Notes under the pieces: generated by a model
The model's database searches: none
Told to the model about the DNA's origin: nothing
What the model saw: only the letters and a program-made list of their open reading frames with translations
In this document: positions 1 to 6,737 of the stretch, one piece after another
Layout: each line of letters starts with the position of its first letter
How positions within the stretch are numbered: position 1 is the stretch's first letter
DNA from: Phycisphaerae bacterium
Lineage (GTDB): Bacteria > Planctomycetota > Phycisphaerae > Sedimentisphaerales > SG8-4
Direction: 5' to 3'
Assembly: GCA_030603035.1 (NCBI GenBank)
Contig: JAUVYQ010000053.1
Coordinates: 1-15,631 of the forward strand
Length of the DNA stretch: 15,631 nt
Translations under genes and position numbers: made by a program

Positions 1-1
1 C

Positions 2-511
2 CTGGCAATCCTTGGGGAGAATCGCGACGCACTTGTTTCAATGCTTGAGTTCGCTCTCGGCCGGCAGGACGTGATGCTCCTGGACGAGATTGGAAGTGGC
101 GACGCCGTTTCAATGCTTCAGTTCGCTCTCAGCCGGCAGGACAGCGTGTGGGGAGCACGGCTGGCCGGCCATTTCAGAGTAGAGAAGGTATTGCGGTCGG
201 TCAGGCATCACTTTCTGACTCCCAGACGTTGCTATGGGTGGGAAGGACCGGATTACTCCCAATTGGAGAGCTTCCTGACGGACAACCAGTACCAGTACAG
301 CATCACGTATTTGGAGGCCATAGAGGCAATCACTGGCAAACCGATTGCAGAGGCCATTGTGCTGACGCCTGCCGAGTCAGCACGAATTGAGAAACATGCG
401 ACGAACGAGAAGTCAGTATTCTATCACTGGGCTCTTTGGATACAACGTAAACTCAACCACCAAAAAGCCGAACAAGGCGCTGCAGCGGACGCGCACAAGC
501 CGCGCCGCTGA
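2..511 (+). CDS. Hypothetical protein of an integron gene cassette, 5' partial
   Basis: The frame is open from the left edge; the first ATG is at 41, and other possible starts are ATG 74, ATG 113 or GTG 146. I do not recognise the family. The part after position 143 looks like a soluble protein with mixed helices, aromatic residues and no membrane segment. The C-terminal residues AEQGAAADAHKPRR are encoded by an attC site (467-526), as is usual when a cassette ORF runs into its recombination site. The N-terminal part contains a duplicated block (VSMLEFALGRQD and VSMLQFALSRQD, 24 residues apart). If that block is really CRISPR DNA, the true start would be downstream, for example GTG 146. No Shine-Dalgarno sequence decides the start. 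The cassette nature is well supported; the function is unknown. Confidence 0.5.
   Translation: MAILGENRDALVSMLEFALGRQDVMLLDEIGSGDAVSMLQFALSRQDSVWGARLAGHFRVEKVLRSVRHHFLTPRRCYGWEGPDYSQLESFLTDNQYQYSITYLEAIEAITGKPIAEAIVLTPAESARIEKHATNEKSVFYHWALWIQRKLNHQKAEQGAAADAHKPRR
35..142. repeat. Two 36-bp direct repeats with a 36-bp spacer; CRISPR-like or coding duplication
   Basis: Positions 35-70 and 107-142 match at 34 of 36 bases and are separated by exactly 36 unrelated bases (71-106). Both copies begin GTTTCAAT on the plus strand, so on the minus strand they start with GT and end in ATTGAAAC, the 3' handle common in CRISPR repeats. No third copy follows at 179. Against CRISPR, the frame stays open through both copies, and the heptamer GCGACGC precedes both copies at distances differing by 3 bases, as a one-codon indel in a coding repeat would give. 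In addition, the degenerate copy would be leader-proximal in the ATTGAAAC orientation. I cannot decide from two units. Confidence 0.45.
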
Positions 512-526
512 GCTCAGACGTTGAAT
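467..526 (+). mobile_element. attC recombination site of an integron gene cassette
   Basis: The site has the expected layout: an R'' box GCCGAAC at 467-473, a following AAGGCGCTGCAGCGG arm, a short centre, and an L' arm CGCCGCTGAGCTCAGAC ending in the R' box GTTGAAT at 520-526. The arms 483-493 and 501-510 pair, with A489 unpaired; G482 is a second candidate extrahelical base. The overall 60 bp length is normal for attC. The R boxes pair only at AAC/GTT. That is expected, because integrase cuts after the G of GTT and the remaining bases come from whatever lies next to the cassette. Confidence 0.75.
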
Positions 527-586
527 AGCAAAGCCGAGCAGGTGCATATCCGCCACCAGTTAGCCATCTGTGAAAAAATCCCTGAG

Positions 587-907
587 CTAACTGCTGGTTG
601 TTTTTCGCGAAAAACCCAGCAGCGATTTGAAGTAATTTTTGAGCCAGCTCCAGTGCAAAATGATATGCACAACCATCAAACTGACAAACAGAAGAGCCAG
701 ATAAGAATGAACATCGCCCCATTCGTGGCGGGTCATTGACCAGAGGTCTTTTATGTGCTCTCCGCGGCCGTCGTGGAGGAGCTGGCCGCGTCCGCCGGTG
801 CCGGGCGGCAATATATACTTCATAATAAAGCCGGTAAAAGCCAAACCCAGCAGGTCGATAAAGCTGACCGAATCAATAATAAAATTTAACAAGCTGCGTT
901 TTACCAT
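587..907 (-). CDS. Small DUF4405-type membrane protein
   Basis: A 106-residue protein with two predicted membrane helices (about 13-32 and 68-89). Histidines H61, H67, H81 and H85 lie in and beside the second helix (pattern RHEWGDVHSYLALL then VVHIILHW). This resembles the DUF4405 family, small membrane proteins related to cytochrome b-type haem-binding bundles. The four histidines could ligate haem, but that is inference. The region between the helices is glycine rich with charged residues. The ATG at 907 is preceded by a G-rich stretch that may act as a weak ribosome-binding site. The gene stands alone between the cassette and mscS and is transcribed away from mscS. The redox partner, if any, is not in the window. 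Confidence 0.7.
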   Translation of the reverse strand: MVKRSLLNFIIDSVSFIDLLGLAFTGFIMKYILPPGTGGRGQLLHDGRGEHIKDLWSMTRHEWGDVHSYLALLFVSLMVVHIILHWSWLKNYFKSLLGFSRKTTSS

Positions 908-969
908 ATCTATGCCCCCCCAAATAATTGAACGGCAACACGCCTCTATTGCCCAAATTTTCCGAAAGC

Positions 970-998
970 ATTATCGCATAGCTTTCGTTATGGGTAAA
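970..998 (-). promoter_or_regulatory. Candidate sigma70-type promoter for the DUF4405 gene
   Basis: On the minus strand TTTACC (998-993) and GATAAT (975-970) are separated by 17 bases, with an extended TG just before the -10 box. Transcription would start near 963, about 55 bases before the ATG at 907. A perfect 7-bp hairpin (963-969 with 981-987) overlaps the -10 region. Motif match only. Confidence 0.4.
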
Positions 999-1050
999 GC
1001 AGAACCTGCATAAAAAACGGTTGTTTTTGGTGGAAAGGCCTATAAACAAA

Positions 1051-1127
1051 TTGATTATTGATTATTGGTAGTTGATTATTGATAATTAGGGCAAGATGGC
1101 ATACGCAAACGATATACGCAATACGCA
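1051..1127. repeat. Degenerate heptamer repeats upstream of mscS
   Basis: From 1051 the sequence reads TTGATTA, TTGATTA, TTGGTAG, TTGATTA, TTGATAA in strict 7-base register. From 1101 a second family follows: ATACGCA, a 6-base variant, ATACGCA, ATACGCA. This is one of about ten such arrays in the gaps of this window. Confidence 0.7.
1058..1086 (+). promoter_or_regulatory. Candidate mscS promoter built from heptamer repeats
   Basis: TTGATT at 1058-1063 and GATAAT at 1081-1086 are separated by 17 bases, a good sigma70 arrangement. Both boxes lie within the heptamer array, so the repeats may supply promoter elements. The distance to the ATG at 1149 is about 60 bases. Other TTGATT copies at 1051 and 1072 give poorer spacing. 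Confidence 0.35.
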
Positions 1128-1148
1128 AGCTGGTTAAGGAGATAAGAT

Positions 1149-2297
1149 ATGACGGCGTCAGCATTAACAAAATTGTTAGCTTCGGGCGGCTGGTGGTCAG
1201 AGACCATCAATGACGAAATCATCAGAGGCAATGCGATTTGGCGTTTCGCTCTCGTTTTACTGGTGATTCTGGTAACAATGGTGGCAGGGCGGATAATGCA
1301 GTACGGCATTGAGTCGTATGCCCGGCGCAGAGAAGAAAAGAGAGGCGTCAGTGTTGTAACATTGTTTCTGAAATGTCTGAGTAAGCCGCTCTATGTGGCA
1401 ATATTCGCACTTGGGCTGTTTGTGTGCAGGCTGTTTTTGTATTTCGACGACCAGGAGGGCATCCGCACAGCTATCGGAACAGGCTGGATAAAGATAGCCA
1501 AAAGTGTTGGAGCAATTGCCCTTGCGTATGGGCTTTTTCGGCTGGTGGATGTAATTGAATACTATCTGAACCGCTGGGCGGCCAAGACGGCAACAAAGCT
1601 GGACGATATGCTCGTGCCGGTAATACGCAAGTCGCTGCGTATAACCATTGCTATTATCGCGACACTTTTCATCGCTGAAACTATCCTTGGGGCCGGCCAG
1701 ATTAAGACAATTCTATTGAGTGCCGGTGTTGGCGGCATCGCCATCGCCCTTGCAGCCAAGGATACGATAGCCAATTTTTTCGGCTCGGTAACGATTTTTG
1801 CCGACCGACCTTTCCAAATCGATGAGCTTATAAAAATCGGGGAGCATTTTGGGCCGGTTGAGGAAGTCGGTTTTAGAAGTACAAAAATCCGTACACTACA
1901 AGGTCATCTCGTAACCGTTCCCAACAGTGTGATAGCAAATTCAATGGTGGAGAATATAGGCCGGCGCCCCTTCATCCGCAGGACGTCTAATATCACCATA
2001 ACTTATGACTCCGGCCAGCGCGGAGCAAAACGAGCGGTCGAGATTATAAAAGAGGTTCTGGCCGGTGTGCCGGAAATAAATACCGACCCTGAGAGGCCAC
2101 CGAGGGTGTATTTTAATGACTTCAACGATTGGTCATTAAACATTTATATGAGCTACTGGGTCAAGCCGCCCGACTACTGGCTATACCACCAGGTCAATGA
2201 GCGGGTCAACTTAGAGATTATGAAGCGGTTCGAGGCTGAAAAAATCGAGTTTGCCTTCCCCAGCCAGACGCTTTATGTAAAGTCCCGCACCAATTGA
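1149..2297 (+). CDS. MscS-family small-conductance mechanosensitive ion channel
   Basis: A 382-residue membrane protein that would open under membrane tension and release solutes after osmotic downshift. Predicted membrane helices lie near residues 33-52, 80-98, 115-137 and 170-190. They are followed by the pore-lining TM3 signature, a Gly/Ala-rich stretch SAGVGGIAIALAAKDTIANF, and the beta domain with FADRPFQIDELIKIG and GHLVTVPNSVIANS. The C-terminal alpha/beta domain follows (about 275-375). The length suggests an MscS-like protein with one or two extra N-terminal helices. The start is supported by AAGGAG at 1136-1141, seven bases before the ATG. It is probably monocistronic: it diverges from the DUF4405 gene and converges on the secretin gene, with a hairpin at its end. 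There is no obvious functional tie to the pilus locus. Confidence 0.9.
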   Translation: MTASALTKLLASGGWWSETINDEIIRGNAIWRFALVLLVILVTMVAGRIMQYGIESYARRREEKRGVSVVTLFLKCLSKPLYVAIFALGLFVCRLFLYFDDQEGIRTAIGTGWIKIAKSVGAIALAYGLFRLVDVIEYYLNRWAAKTATKLDDMLVPVIRKSLRITIAIIATLFIAETILGAGQIKTILLSAGVGGIAIALAAKDTIANFFGSVTIFADRPFQIDELIKIGEHFGPVEEVGFRSTKIRTLQGHLVTVPNSVIANSMVENIGRRPFIRRTSNITITYDSGQRGAKRAVEIIKEVLAGVPEINTDPERPPRVYFNDFNDWSLNIYMSYWVKPPDYWLYHQVNERVNLEIMKRFEAEKIEFAFPSQTLYVKSRTN

Positions 2298-2338
2298 GCT
2301 CGGGCTCACGCCTAATTGGTGCGGGATTAGCCGTTATT
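2283..2338 (+). terminator. Terminator of mscS between convergent genes
   Basis: A perfect 13-bp stem (2283-2295 with 2314-2326, arms TCCCGCACCAATT and AATTGGTGCGGGA) contains the end of mscS and is followed on the plus strand by a T-rich stretch ending in TTTTTT at 2335-2340. An inner GAGC/GCTC pairing sits in the loop. It also lies just beyond the secretin stop, so it may protect or end the pilus transcript from the other side, though no T run follows on that strand. Confidence 0.7.
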
Positions 2339-3797
2339 TTTTGGAGGCCTCCGCCTCTGCCTTGGTAATAATCAGCTCTGGCCTGCTAAACTCGGTTGCT
2401 TTGTAAGCCTGCTGCTCATCTTCCGACAAAACCGGCCGTTCGATAATCCGCGGCGTTATGAAAACAACAATCTCGCTGTTGGTAGTATCTTCACCTTGGA
2501 ATCTGAACAGCGCACCAATAAGAGGTAAATCGCCGAGCAATGGTACCTTGTTAGTCTGTTGGCTAACCTCCTTTTTTCGCAAGCCGCCCAGGACTACGGT
2601 CTGGCCGTGTTCCACCAATGCTATTGTGTCAATTTTGCGAGTGTCAATAACTGGGACGTCGCCTGACGAGAGTGTAACATCACGCACTTTAACACCAAAT
2701 TCCGGCATAATGTGCAATCTTAGCATACCGTCCCTTGTAACATGCGGTGTAACCTGAAGTTTGGTGCCGACGTCTTTATATTTAATTGTTTCTGTGATAG
2801 TGTCGCCCGATATTGTTCGTTCGATATAGGGATGTTGGGTAATGATATCGAAAAGGGCCGTTTCGTTGTCAAGTACCAGTATTCTCGGATTGGCAAGAAG
2901 CTTGGCATTGATATTTTCCTGCGCAGCACTTAATAGGGCGTCTATATCAAGACTTTTATCGAGGAAGCCAAAACGCAGAGTACCTATTGTGGTATCGGCG
3001 GTTTTGCCGGTTGGACCGCCAAAGGTGCCTGTGAGGAACGGGAAGGTCCTGTTGCTCGGATTTGTGCCTAATAATGCTCCAGTATATGTTGTGTCCCGGC
3101 CGATTTGCCATTGGATGCCGAGGTCGAGCGTGTCCTGGCTGGTTATGTCGTAGATTCTTACCTCGACCAATACCTGGGGCGTGATTTGGTCAATTTCCTC
3201 GATGAACTTGTCTATGGCCTTGATATTGCTCTCGGTGTCAGTTACGATTACATGGCTGGTGCCCTTGTTGAGGGATACTGTACCGCGCTGCGAAATAAAT
3301 TTCTCCAGGGCCTTTTCTACTTCTGCAGCATCTGCGTAAGTAATTCGATAAATTTTGCTGACAAGCCGTTCTTCCGCTTCAATAATGTCCGCAATCGGTA
3401 CTATCATTATCATATTCTTGTCCGTTATATAATCATAGCCGTGTGCTCTAAGAATATTCTTCAGAGCTTCTTCGAGCGGCACATCTGTAAGCTTAACGGT
3501 TACATCGCCGATGACTTTGGGGCTTTTGATAAGGTCCACGTTCGCTTGCTCAGCCAGTTGTCTTATTACCATGTCGATAGGCAGGTCGCTGGCGTTGATA
3601 GTTATTCTTTCCTGCATCCGCTGCTCAAGCGTTGTTAAGACCTCTTTTTGTCCCAGGTCTTCCTTGATGGTCCCGGCGACAGCTTTCTCCGAATCCTCAT
3701 TGCCGTTCTCGGCGACGGCGACAGCGCAGGTCGCCACAACGAATGCAAGAATCGTCAAAAACCTTAATCCACTATATTTTATCATAAAGCTTTTCAT
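2334..3797 (-). CDS. pilQ: Secretin, outer-membrane pore of type IV pilus/type II secretion (PilQ/GspD)
   Basis: A 487-residue protein that would form the multimeric outer-membrane channel for the pilus fibre or exported proteins. It has a signal peptide (about 1-29, ending AVAVA), a short N0/STN-like domain (about 66-130, ITINASDLPIDMVIRQL to MIMIVP), an N1 domain (about 140-205) and the secretin barrel region (about 210-465). Diagnostic parts are ITPQVLVEVRI, LLANPRILVLDNETA and VVLGGLRKKEVSQQTNKVPL followed by LGDLPLIGALFR. It is short for a PilQ and has no obvious AMIN domains, closer to compact secretins. The start is supported by AGGAAAGGAA upstream of the ATG. It is the last gene of the locus, 75 bases after the connector gene with a palindromic repeat between. 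Confidence 0.92.
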   Translation of the reverse strand: MKSFMIKYSGLRFLTILAFVVATCAVAVAENGNEDSEKAVAGTIKEDLGQKEVLTTLEQRMQERITINASDLPIDMVIRQLAEQANVDLIKSPKVIGDVTVKLTDVPLEEALKNILRAHGYDYITDKNMIMIVPIADIIEAEERLVSKIYRITYADAAEVEKALEKFISQRGTVSLNKGTSHVIVTDTESNIKAIDKFIEEIDQITPQVLVEVRIYDITSQDTLDLGIQWQIGRDTTYTGALLGTNPSNRTFPFLTGTFGGPTGKTADTTIGTLRFGFLDKSLDIDALLSAAQENINAKLLANPRILVLDNETALFDIITQHPYIERTISGDTITETIKYKDVGTKLQVTPHVTRDGMLRLHIMPEFGVKVRDVTLSSGDVPVIDTRKIDTIALVEHGQTVVLGGLRKKEVSQQTNKVPLLGDLPLIGALFRFQGEDTTNSEIVVFITPRIIERPVLSEDEQQAYKATEFSRPELIITKAEAEASKK

Positions 3798-3817
3798 AAT
3801 AGTTCCTTTCCTATTGA

Positions 3818-3872
3818 GTTCGTGGTTATGAGTTCATAGTTCATCGACAACGAACGATGAACAATGAACCAA
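3818..3872. repeat. Palindromic heptamer array between the connector gene and pilQ
   Basis: The left arm has four heptamers in register (GTTCGTG, GTTATGA, GTTCATA, GTTCATC, 3818-3845). The right arm has three (GAACGAT, GAACAAT, GAACCAA, 3852-3872). The arms are complementary, with GTTCAT-GTTCATCG matching the reverse complement of the right arm at 14 of 15 positions, so the RNA would form a hairpin. The array ends exactly at the connector gene's stop codon (3873). A sister element lies at 8108-8166. Confidence 0.75.
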
Positions 3873-4610
3873 TTATCGTCGAACCTTTTGGGTCCACCTT
3901 TTTCCGTTCATTTCAAACTCGACGCTATCTTTATTTATTTTTACGACGGTTGCACCTAATACTTTTTCGCCCTCATGTACTATTTGGTTGCCAATAACTG
4001 CGGACGGATTGTTCTTACTATAGACGATACCTTTTACGATTAGTTTTCCGGTTCCGCCCTGAGCAGTCGTTACCGAGCCGAATTGCATAGGGTCACGAAG
4101 CGTTGTCGGATAAAGTTCCGGAATCTGCCAATCAATTTCATTGTTAGAACCGGCAATGGCTTTCGAGGGTCCAAGACTCTGGGCCCCGGTTGTCTTCGGT
4201 GAAGGGCCGCTCAAGACCCGTGAAAACACAAAAATCATAGTGAGAAAGAGAACCGGAACCAATATCACCATTGCCTTTTGCCTTGCGGGACTGACACCCG
4301 GTTTTGGTGTAAATAGCCTGGTTTTTATTTGCTCCAGGGTTTGTTGCCAGGGGATTTGTTTTGCTGCTTTTGTGGTAGTAACGGCTTTAGGTTGTTTAGC
4401 CGGAGCGGCTTTCGGTGGAGGCTGCACGGGCTGCGCAGGCTGCTGAGGTTTTTCCTTTGTGCCGGCCAGGTGGCTTGGAGGAGCATAATTCGGGCGCTCT
4501 GGTGCGGGCGCGCCGGAAGACTGCTGGGCACCGTTGTCTTTCGGAATCGGCACGCCGGTAAAGATCGACGAGACCTTCTTTTGCAGCCCTACTCTACGTT
4601 GTTTTGGCAT
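3873..4610 (-). CDS. GspC/PilP-like inner-membrane connector protein
   Basis: A 245-residue bitopic protein. It has a basic start, a long cytoplasmic Pro/Ala/Gln/Lys-rich linker (about 25-85), one membrane helix (about 112-133) and a periplasmic part ending in a small beta domain (about 188-243: KLIVKGIVYSKNNPSAVIG, then EGEKVLGATVVKINKDSVEF). This matches the HR-type domain of GspC and the related fold of PilP, which link the inner-membrane complex to the secretin. Unlike PilP it has no lipobox; topologically it is closer to GspC. It overlaps the parA end by 17 bases (4594-4610), and its Shine-Dalgarno GAGGAG, seven bases before the ATG, lies in the parA tail repeat, so translation is probably coupled. 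Its position just before the secretin gene fits the role. Confidence 0.8.
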   Translation of the reverse strand: MPKQRRVGLQKKVSSIFTGVPIPKDNGAQQSSGAPAPERPNYAPPSHLAGTKEKPQQPAQPVQPPPKAAPAKQPKAVTTTKAAKQIPWQQTLEQIKTRLFTPKPGVSPARQKAMVILVPVLFLTMIFVFSRVLSGPSPKTTGAQSLGPSKAIAGSNNEIDWQIPELYPTTLRDPMQFGSVTTAQGGTGKLIVKGIVYSKNNPSAVIGNQIVHEGEKVLGATVVKINKDSVEFEMNGKRWTQKVRR

Positions 4611-5424
4611 TGCTTATCTCCTCAGCCAAAGCCTTGCCGCTACTTATCTCCTCAGCCAAATGCTTCGGATTACTTATTTCCTCAGCCAGAGCTATGTATT
4701 CAGCAGCCCCTTTGGATTCGGGGGCGTAAGTCAAGACGGACTCACCGGCGCTTGGTGCTTCAGCCACCCTTACGGTTCTGTGAATGACGGTATCAAAGAC
4801 CAGGTCGCCGAAGAAATCCCGTATTTGCTGTTGAATCTGTCTGCAGAAAATGGTCCTGTTTTCGACAAAAGTCAACAACAGGCCCAGGATTCTTACCCGG
4901 CAAGGGTGGAAGTGCACTCTGATAATGTTTGCGGTCTCGAGCAACTGTTTGAGTCCTTCCATTGCGTAGTAATTTACTTGAACAGGTACGATGACATCAG
5001 TGCTGGCAACAAGTGCGTTGAGGGTCAGCAGGCCGAGCGACGGCGGACAGTCGATAATGGAGATGTCATATTCGTCGCTTACCAATCTGAGCTGCTCGCT
5101 CAAGACAAATTCTCTTCCGAGTATGTCGGTCAGCTCGAGCTCGGCACCCGAAAGCAGGATATTGCTTGGTGCCAGGTCAAGCCACTCGAGCTTTGTGCTT
5201 ATTATGACCCTGGAGATTGGAATTTGCGGATTGGTAAGAGCGTGATAAATGGTTTTATCCAGGGTTTCAGGGTCATGGCCAAATCCGAGCGTGGTGTGGC
5301 CCTGTGGGTCGAGGTCAACTATCAGGACCCTATTGCCTTTTTTGGCAAGGGCGGCTGCAAGATTCACTGCAGTAGTTGTTTTGCCACAGCCACCTTTCTG
5401 ATTTGCTATTGCTATTATTCTCAT
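4594..5424 (-). CDS. parA: ParA/Soj-type ATPase within the pilus locus
   Basis: A 276-residue deviant Walker A ATPase. It has KGGCGKTT (10-17) with both lysines, the switch region DLDPQGHTT (37-45) and a Walker B-type strand ISIIDCPPSLG (about 119-129), all intact. ParA-family proteins dimerise on ATP and position plasmids, chromosomes or protein machines. No parB or centromere-like sites are present and the gene lies between pilO and the pilQ connector gene, so I infer a role in placing the pilus machine, perhaps at a pole. The last 31 residues are three copies of a decapeptide beginning LAEEIS, absent from ordinary ParA. The ATG at 5424 has only a weak GAG nearby. A perfect GGAGGA lies 45 bases upstream, separated by a repeat tract. 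Confidence 0.88.
   Translation of the reverse strand: MRIIAIANQKGGCGKTTTAVNLAAALAKKGNRVLIVDLDPQGHTTLGFGHDPETLDKTIYHALTNPQIPISRVIISTKLEWLDLAPSNILLSGAELELTDILGREFVLSEQLRLVSDEYDISIIDCPPSLGLLTLNALVASTDVIVPVQVNYYAMEGLKQLLETANIIRVHFHPCRVRILGLLLTFVENRTIFCRQIQQQIRDFFGDLVFDTVIHRTVRVAEAPSAGESVLTYAPESKGAAEYIALAEEISNPKHLAEEISSGKALAEEISNAKTT
4613..4690 (-). repeat. Three-copy 30-bp tandem repeat in the parA 3' end, carrying the ribosome-binding site of the next gene
   Basis: The unit core (CTTATCTCCTCAGCCAAA on the plus strand) recurs at 4613, 4643 and 4673 with an exact 30-base period. On the coding strand each unit contains GAGGAGATAAG or GAGGAAATAAG; the copy nearest 4613 is the Shine-Dalgarno for the ATG at 4610. 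The same DNA therefore encodes LAEEIS decapeptides and serves as a ribosome-binding site. Confidence 0.85.
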
Positions 5425-5457
5425 TTCTCGTATTTCGTGATTCGGCGATTCACGCCT
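5425..5457. repeat. Degenerate octamer repeats before parA
   Basis: On the plus strand the tract reads about as ATTTCTCGT, ATTTCGTG, ATTCGGCG, ATTCACGC, an 8-base period with one insertion. It lies between a perfect Shine-Dalgarno (GGAGGA, 5478-5473 on the minus strand) and the parA ATG at 5424. From that Shine-Dalgarno a GTG eight bases on gives only a four-codon ORF. Confidence 0.5.
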
Positions 5458-5489
5458 TACGCACTTTAGCTGTCCTCCGTCAGGAGTCC

Positions 5490-6047
5490 CTAGGACTGCC
5501 GCTTTCTGATAAAAACCGCCAGGTTCATATTTACCTTATGACCCGGATCACCCCGCTTTGAGCGAGTTATTTTGAAGCTATCTACAAAGATGACCGGCCA
5601 GTGTCTTTCCAGGGCATTGAGGAAAGTAGCAAACTGATTGAAAGCTGCAGCGAAGCTGACATCAATGTGATTTTCAGATAGGTACTTAAAATCGGTTGAG
5701 CCTTCGCTGGCGTCTTTACCTTTAATGCTAAACGAATCAAGTTTTTTCTCGTTGGCAATTTGACTTATATCGAATGTCAAATTAGCCGAATCTTTGAAAT
5801 CAATAACAAACTCGTTTAATTTGCTTCGTAGATTTTCGATTTGTTCGTTTAGCCAAATCTTGGTTTCTTCCTGAGTTGCTTTTAGGGCAGAGTTGTATAT
5901 CTGTTTTTTCTCGGCGAGCTGGTTTTCGATCTGCTTTCTGGTCTTTTTCTGTGGTGCCAGCACAATCATATAAACGAAGAGAAACAGTATGAAGCAACCT
6001 GCCCATATTAAAGCTGCTGTCGTAAAATATTTTCTATAAATTTTCAT
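5490..6047 (-). CDS. pilO: PilO-like inner-membrane pilus alignment protein
   Basis: A 185-residue bitopic protein with a short cytoplasmic start, a membrane helix (about 10-31), a coiled-coil stretch rich in Gln, Glu and Lys (about 34-85) and a periplasmic alpha/beta domain (about 90-180). PilO pairs with PilN in the periplasm and connects PilM to PilP and the secretin. Sequence conservation in this family is low. The call rests on topology, the phrase VSFAAAFNQFATFLNALERH (the usual PilO helix for keeping a fixed-length alignment domain) and its place directly after pilN (10-base gap) and pilM. It could also be called GspM-like. The ATG at 6047 has no strong Shine-Dalgarno, so coupling to pilN is likely. 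Confidence 0.75.
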   Translation of the reverse strand: MKIYRKYFTTAALIWAGCFILFLFVYMIVLAPQKKTRKQIENQLAEKKQIYNSALKATQEETKIWLNEQIENLRSKLNEFVIDFKDSANLTFDISQIANEKKLDSFSIKGKDASEGSTDFKYLSENHIDVSFAAAFNQFATFLNALERHWPVIFVDSFKITRSKRGDPGHKVNMNLAVFIRKRQS

Positions 6048-6057
6048 AAAAGACCTA

Positions 6058-6699
6058 CTACAATCCCGGCTTAAAGATGCACTCTATCTGGTAAAAGACA
6101 ACATCCCGGCTCTCAAGCGTACCAAATCTCTGCGAAACTCTGATGTTTTCGAGCTTCGGCCCGAGGAGAGTTGAAGAGCGAAGACGGTCCCTGAAATCCC
6201 TGACTGCCTTGTCACAGTTGGATTGTGGACTTCCGCAAACATTTATCTGCAATGTTCTTACCGGGACAGAGATATCAATCATTTTTTTGGGGTCATCTTT
6301 TTTGGGCACCTTCCTTTTTACAGAGCTCTGCCTTACATCGAGGTCGGTCAGCACCACCGAATCCGGCATATTCTTCACCAGTGTCGCCAAAACAGGCGAC
6401 CACTGAGTATGCTTGTTGATGGATGTCGAGACTTCTGATAGGCAGATGCTTATAGCGTTTTTCTCATTCTCGAATGATTTTTGCAGCTCTACAGCGTCCG
6501 ACAGTTCGTCAATCTTTGTTTCGTAATTAACTATTGTCTGTTTTTGTATTGATATAACGATTTTGTTGCGCAGATAAAGGCCGAACATTACTATTGCGAT
6601 AATAATAGGCACTGCAAGAGTTGCGGCGGCAATAGCTATGCCTTCAGGTCTGGTCTTTGCCGGAACACCCTGTCCCTTTAACAAATCTATCGTGAACAT
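6058..6699 (-). CDS. pilN: PilN-like inner-membrane pilus assembly protein
   Basis: A 213-residue bitopic protein. The cytoplasmic start FTIDLLKGQGVP corresponds to the short PilN motif that docks into PilM. A membrane helix follows (about 21-42), then a coiled coil (about 48-80) and a periplasmic domain (about 90-210) with the fixed pattern WSPVLATLVKNMPDSVVLTDL. Its place between pilM and pilO supports the call; GspL C-terminal-like is the type II secretion equivalent. The ATG at 6699 is immediately preceded by a heptamer repeat tract, and no clear Shine-Dalgarno is left; GAGAATCGAATA before the ATG offers at best GAGA. The 176-base gap from pilM is filled by two repeat elements. Confidence 0.8.
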   Translation of the reverse strand: MFTIDLLKGQGVPAKTRPEGIAIAAATLAVPIIIAIVMFGLYLRNKIVISIQKQTIVNYETKIDELSDAVELQKSFENEKNAISICLSEVSTSINKHTQWSPVLATLVKNMPDSVVLTDLDVRQSSVKRKVPKKDDPKKMIDISVPVRTLQINVCGSPQSNCDKAVRDFRDRLRSSTLLGPKLENIRVSQRFGTLESRDVVFYQIECIFKPGL

Positions 6700-6703
6700 T
6701 ATT

Positions 6704-6731
6704 CGATTCTCGATTCTCGATTTTCGATACT
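6704..6731. repeat. Heptamer array at the pilN start
   Basis: Four units in register: CGATTCT, CGATTCT, CGATTTT, CGATACT. It belongs to the same CGATNCT family as 8298-8353 and 14374-14401 and begins five bases upstream of the pilN ATG. Confidence 0.75.
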
Positions 6732-6737
6732 TGCTTT

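Noticed and set aside
453..722. Minus-strand ORF across the attC site
   Set aside because: It overlaps the attC site and the DUF4405 gene in another frame and has no domain features.
963..987. Perfect 7-bp hairpin as a second attC site
   Set aside because: No R'' or R' boxes of the required form flank it; it overlaps a plausible promoter instead.
4534..5469. Long plus-strand ORF opposite parA
   Set aside because: A shadow of parA in the opposite strand; parA has intact Walker motifs and the plus-strand product shows no recognisable domain.
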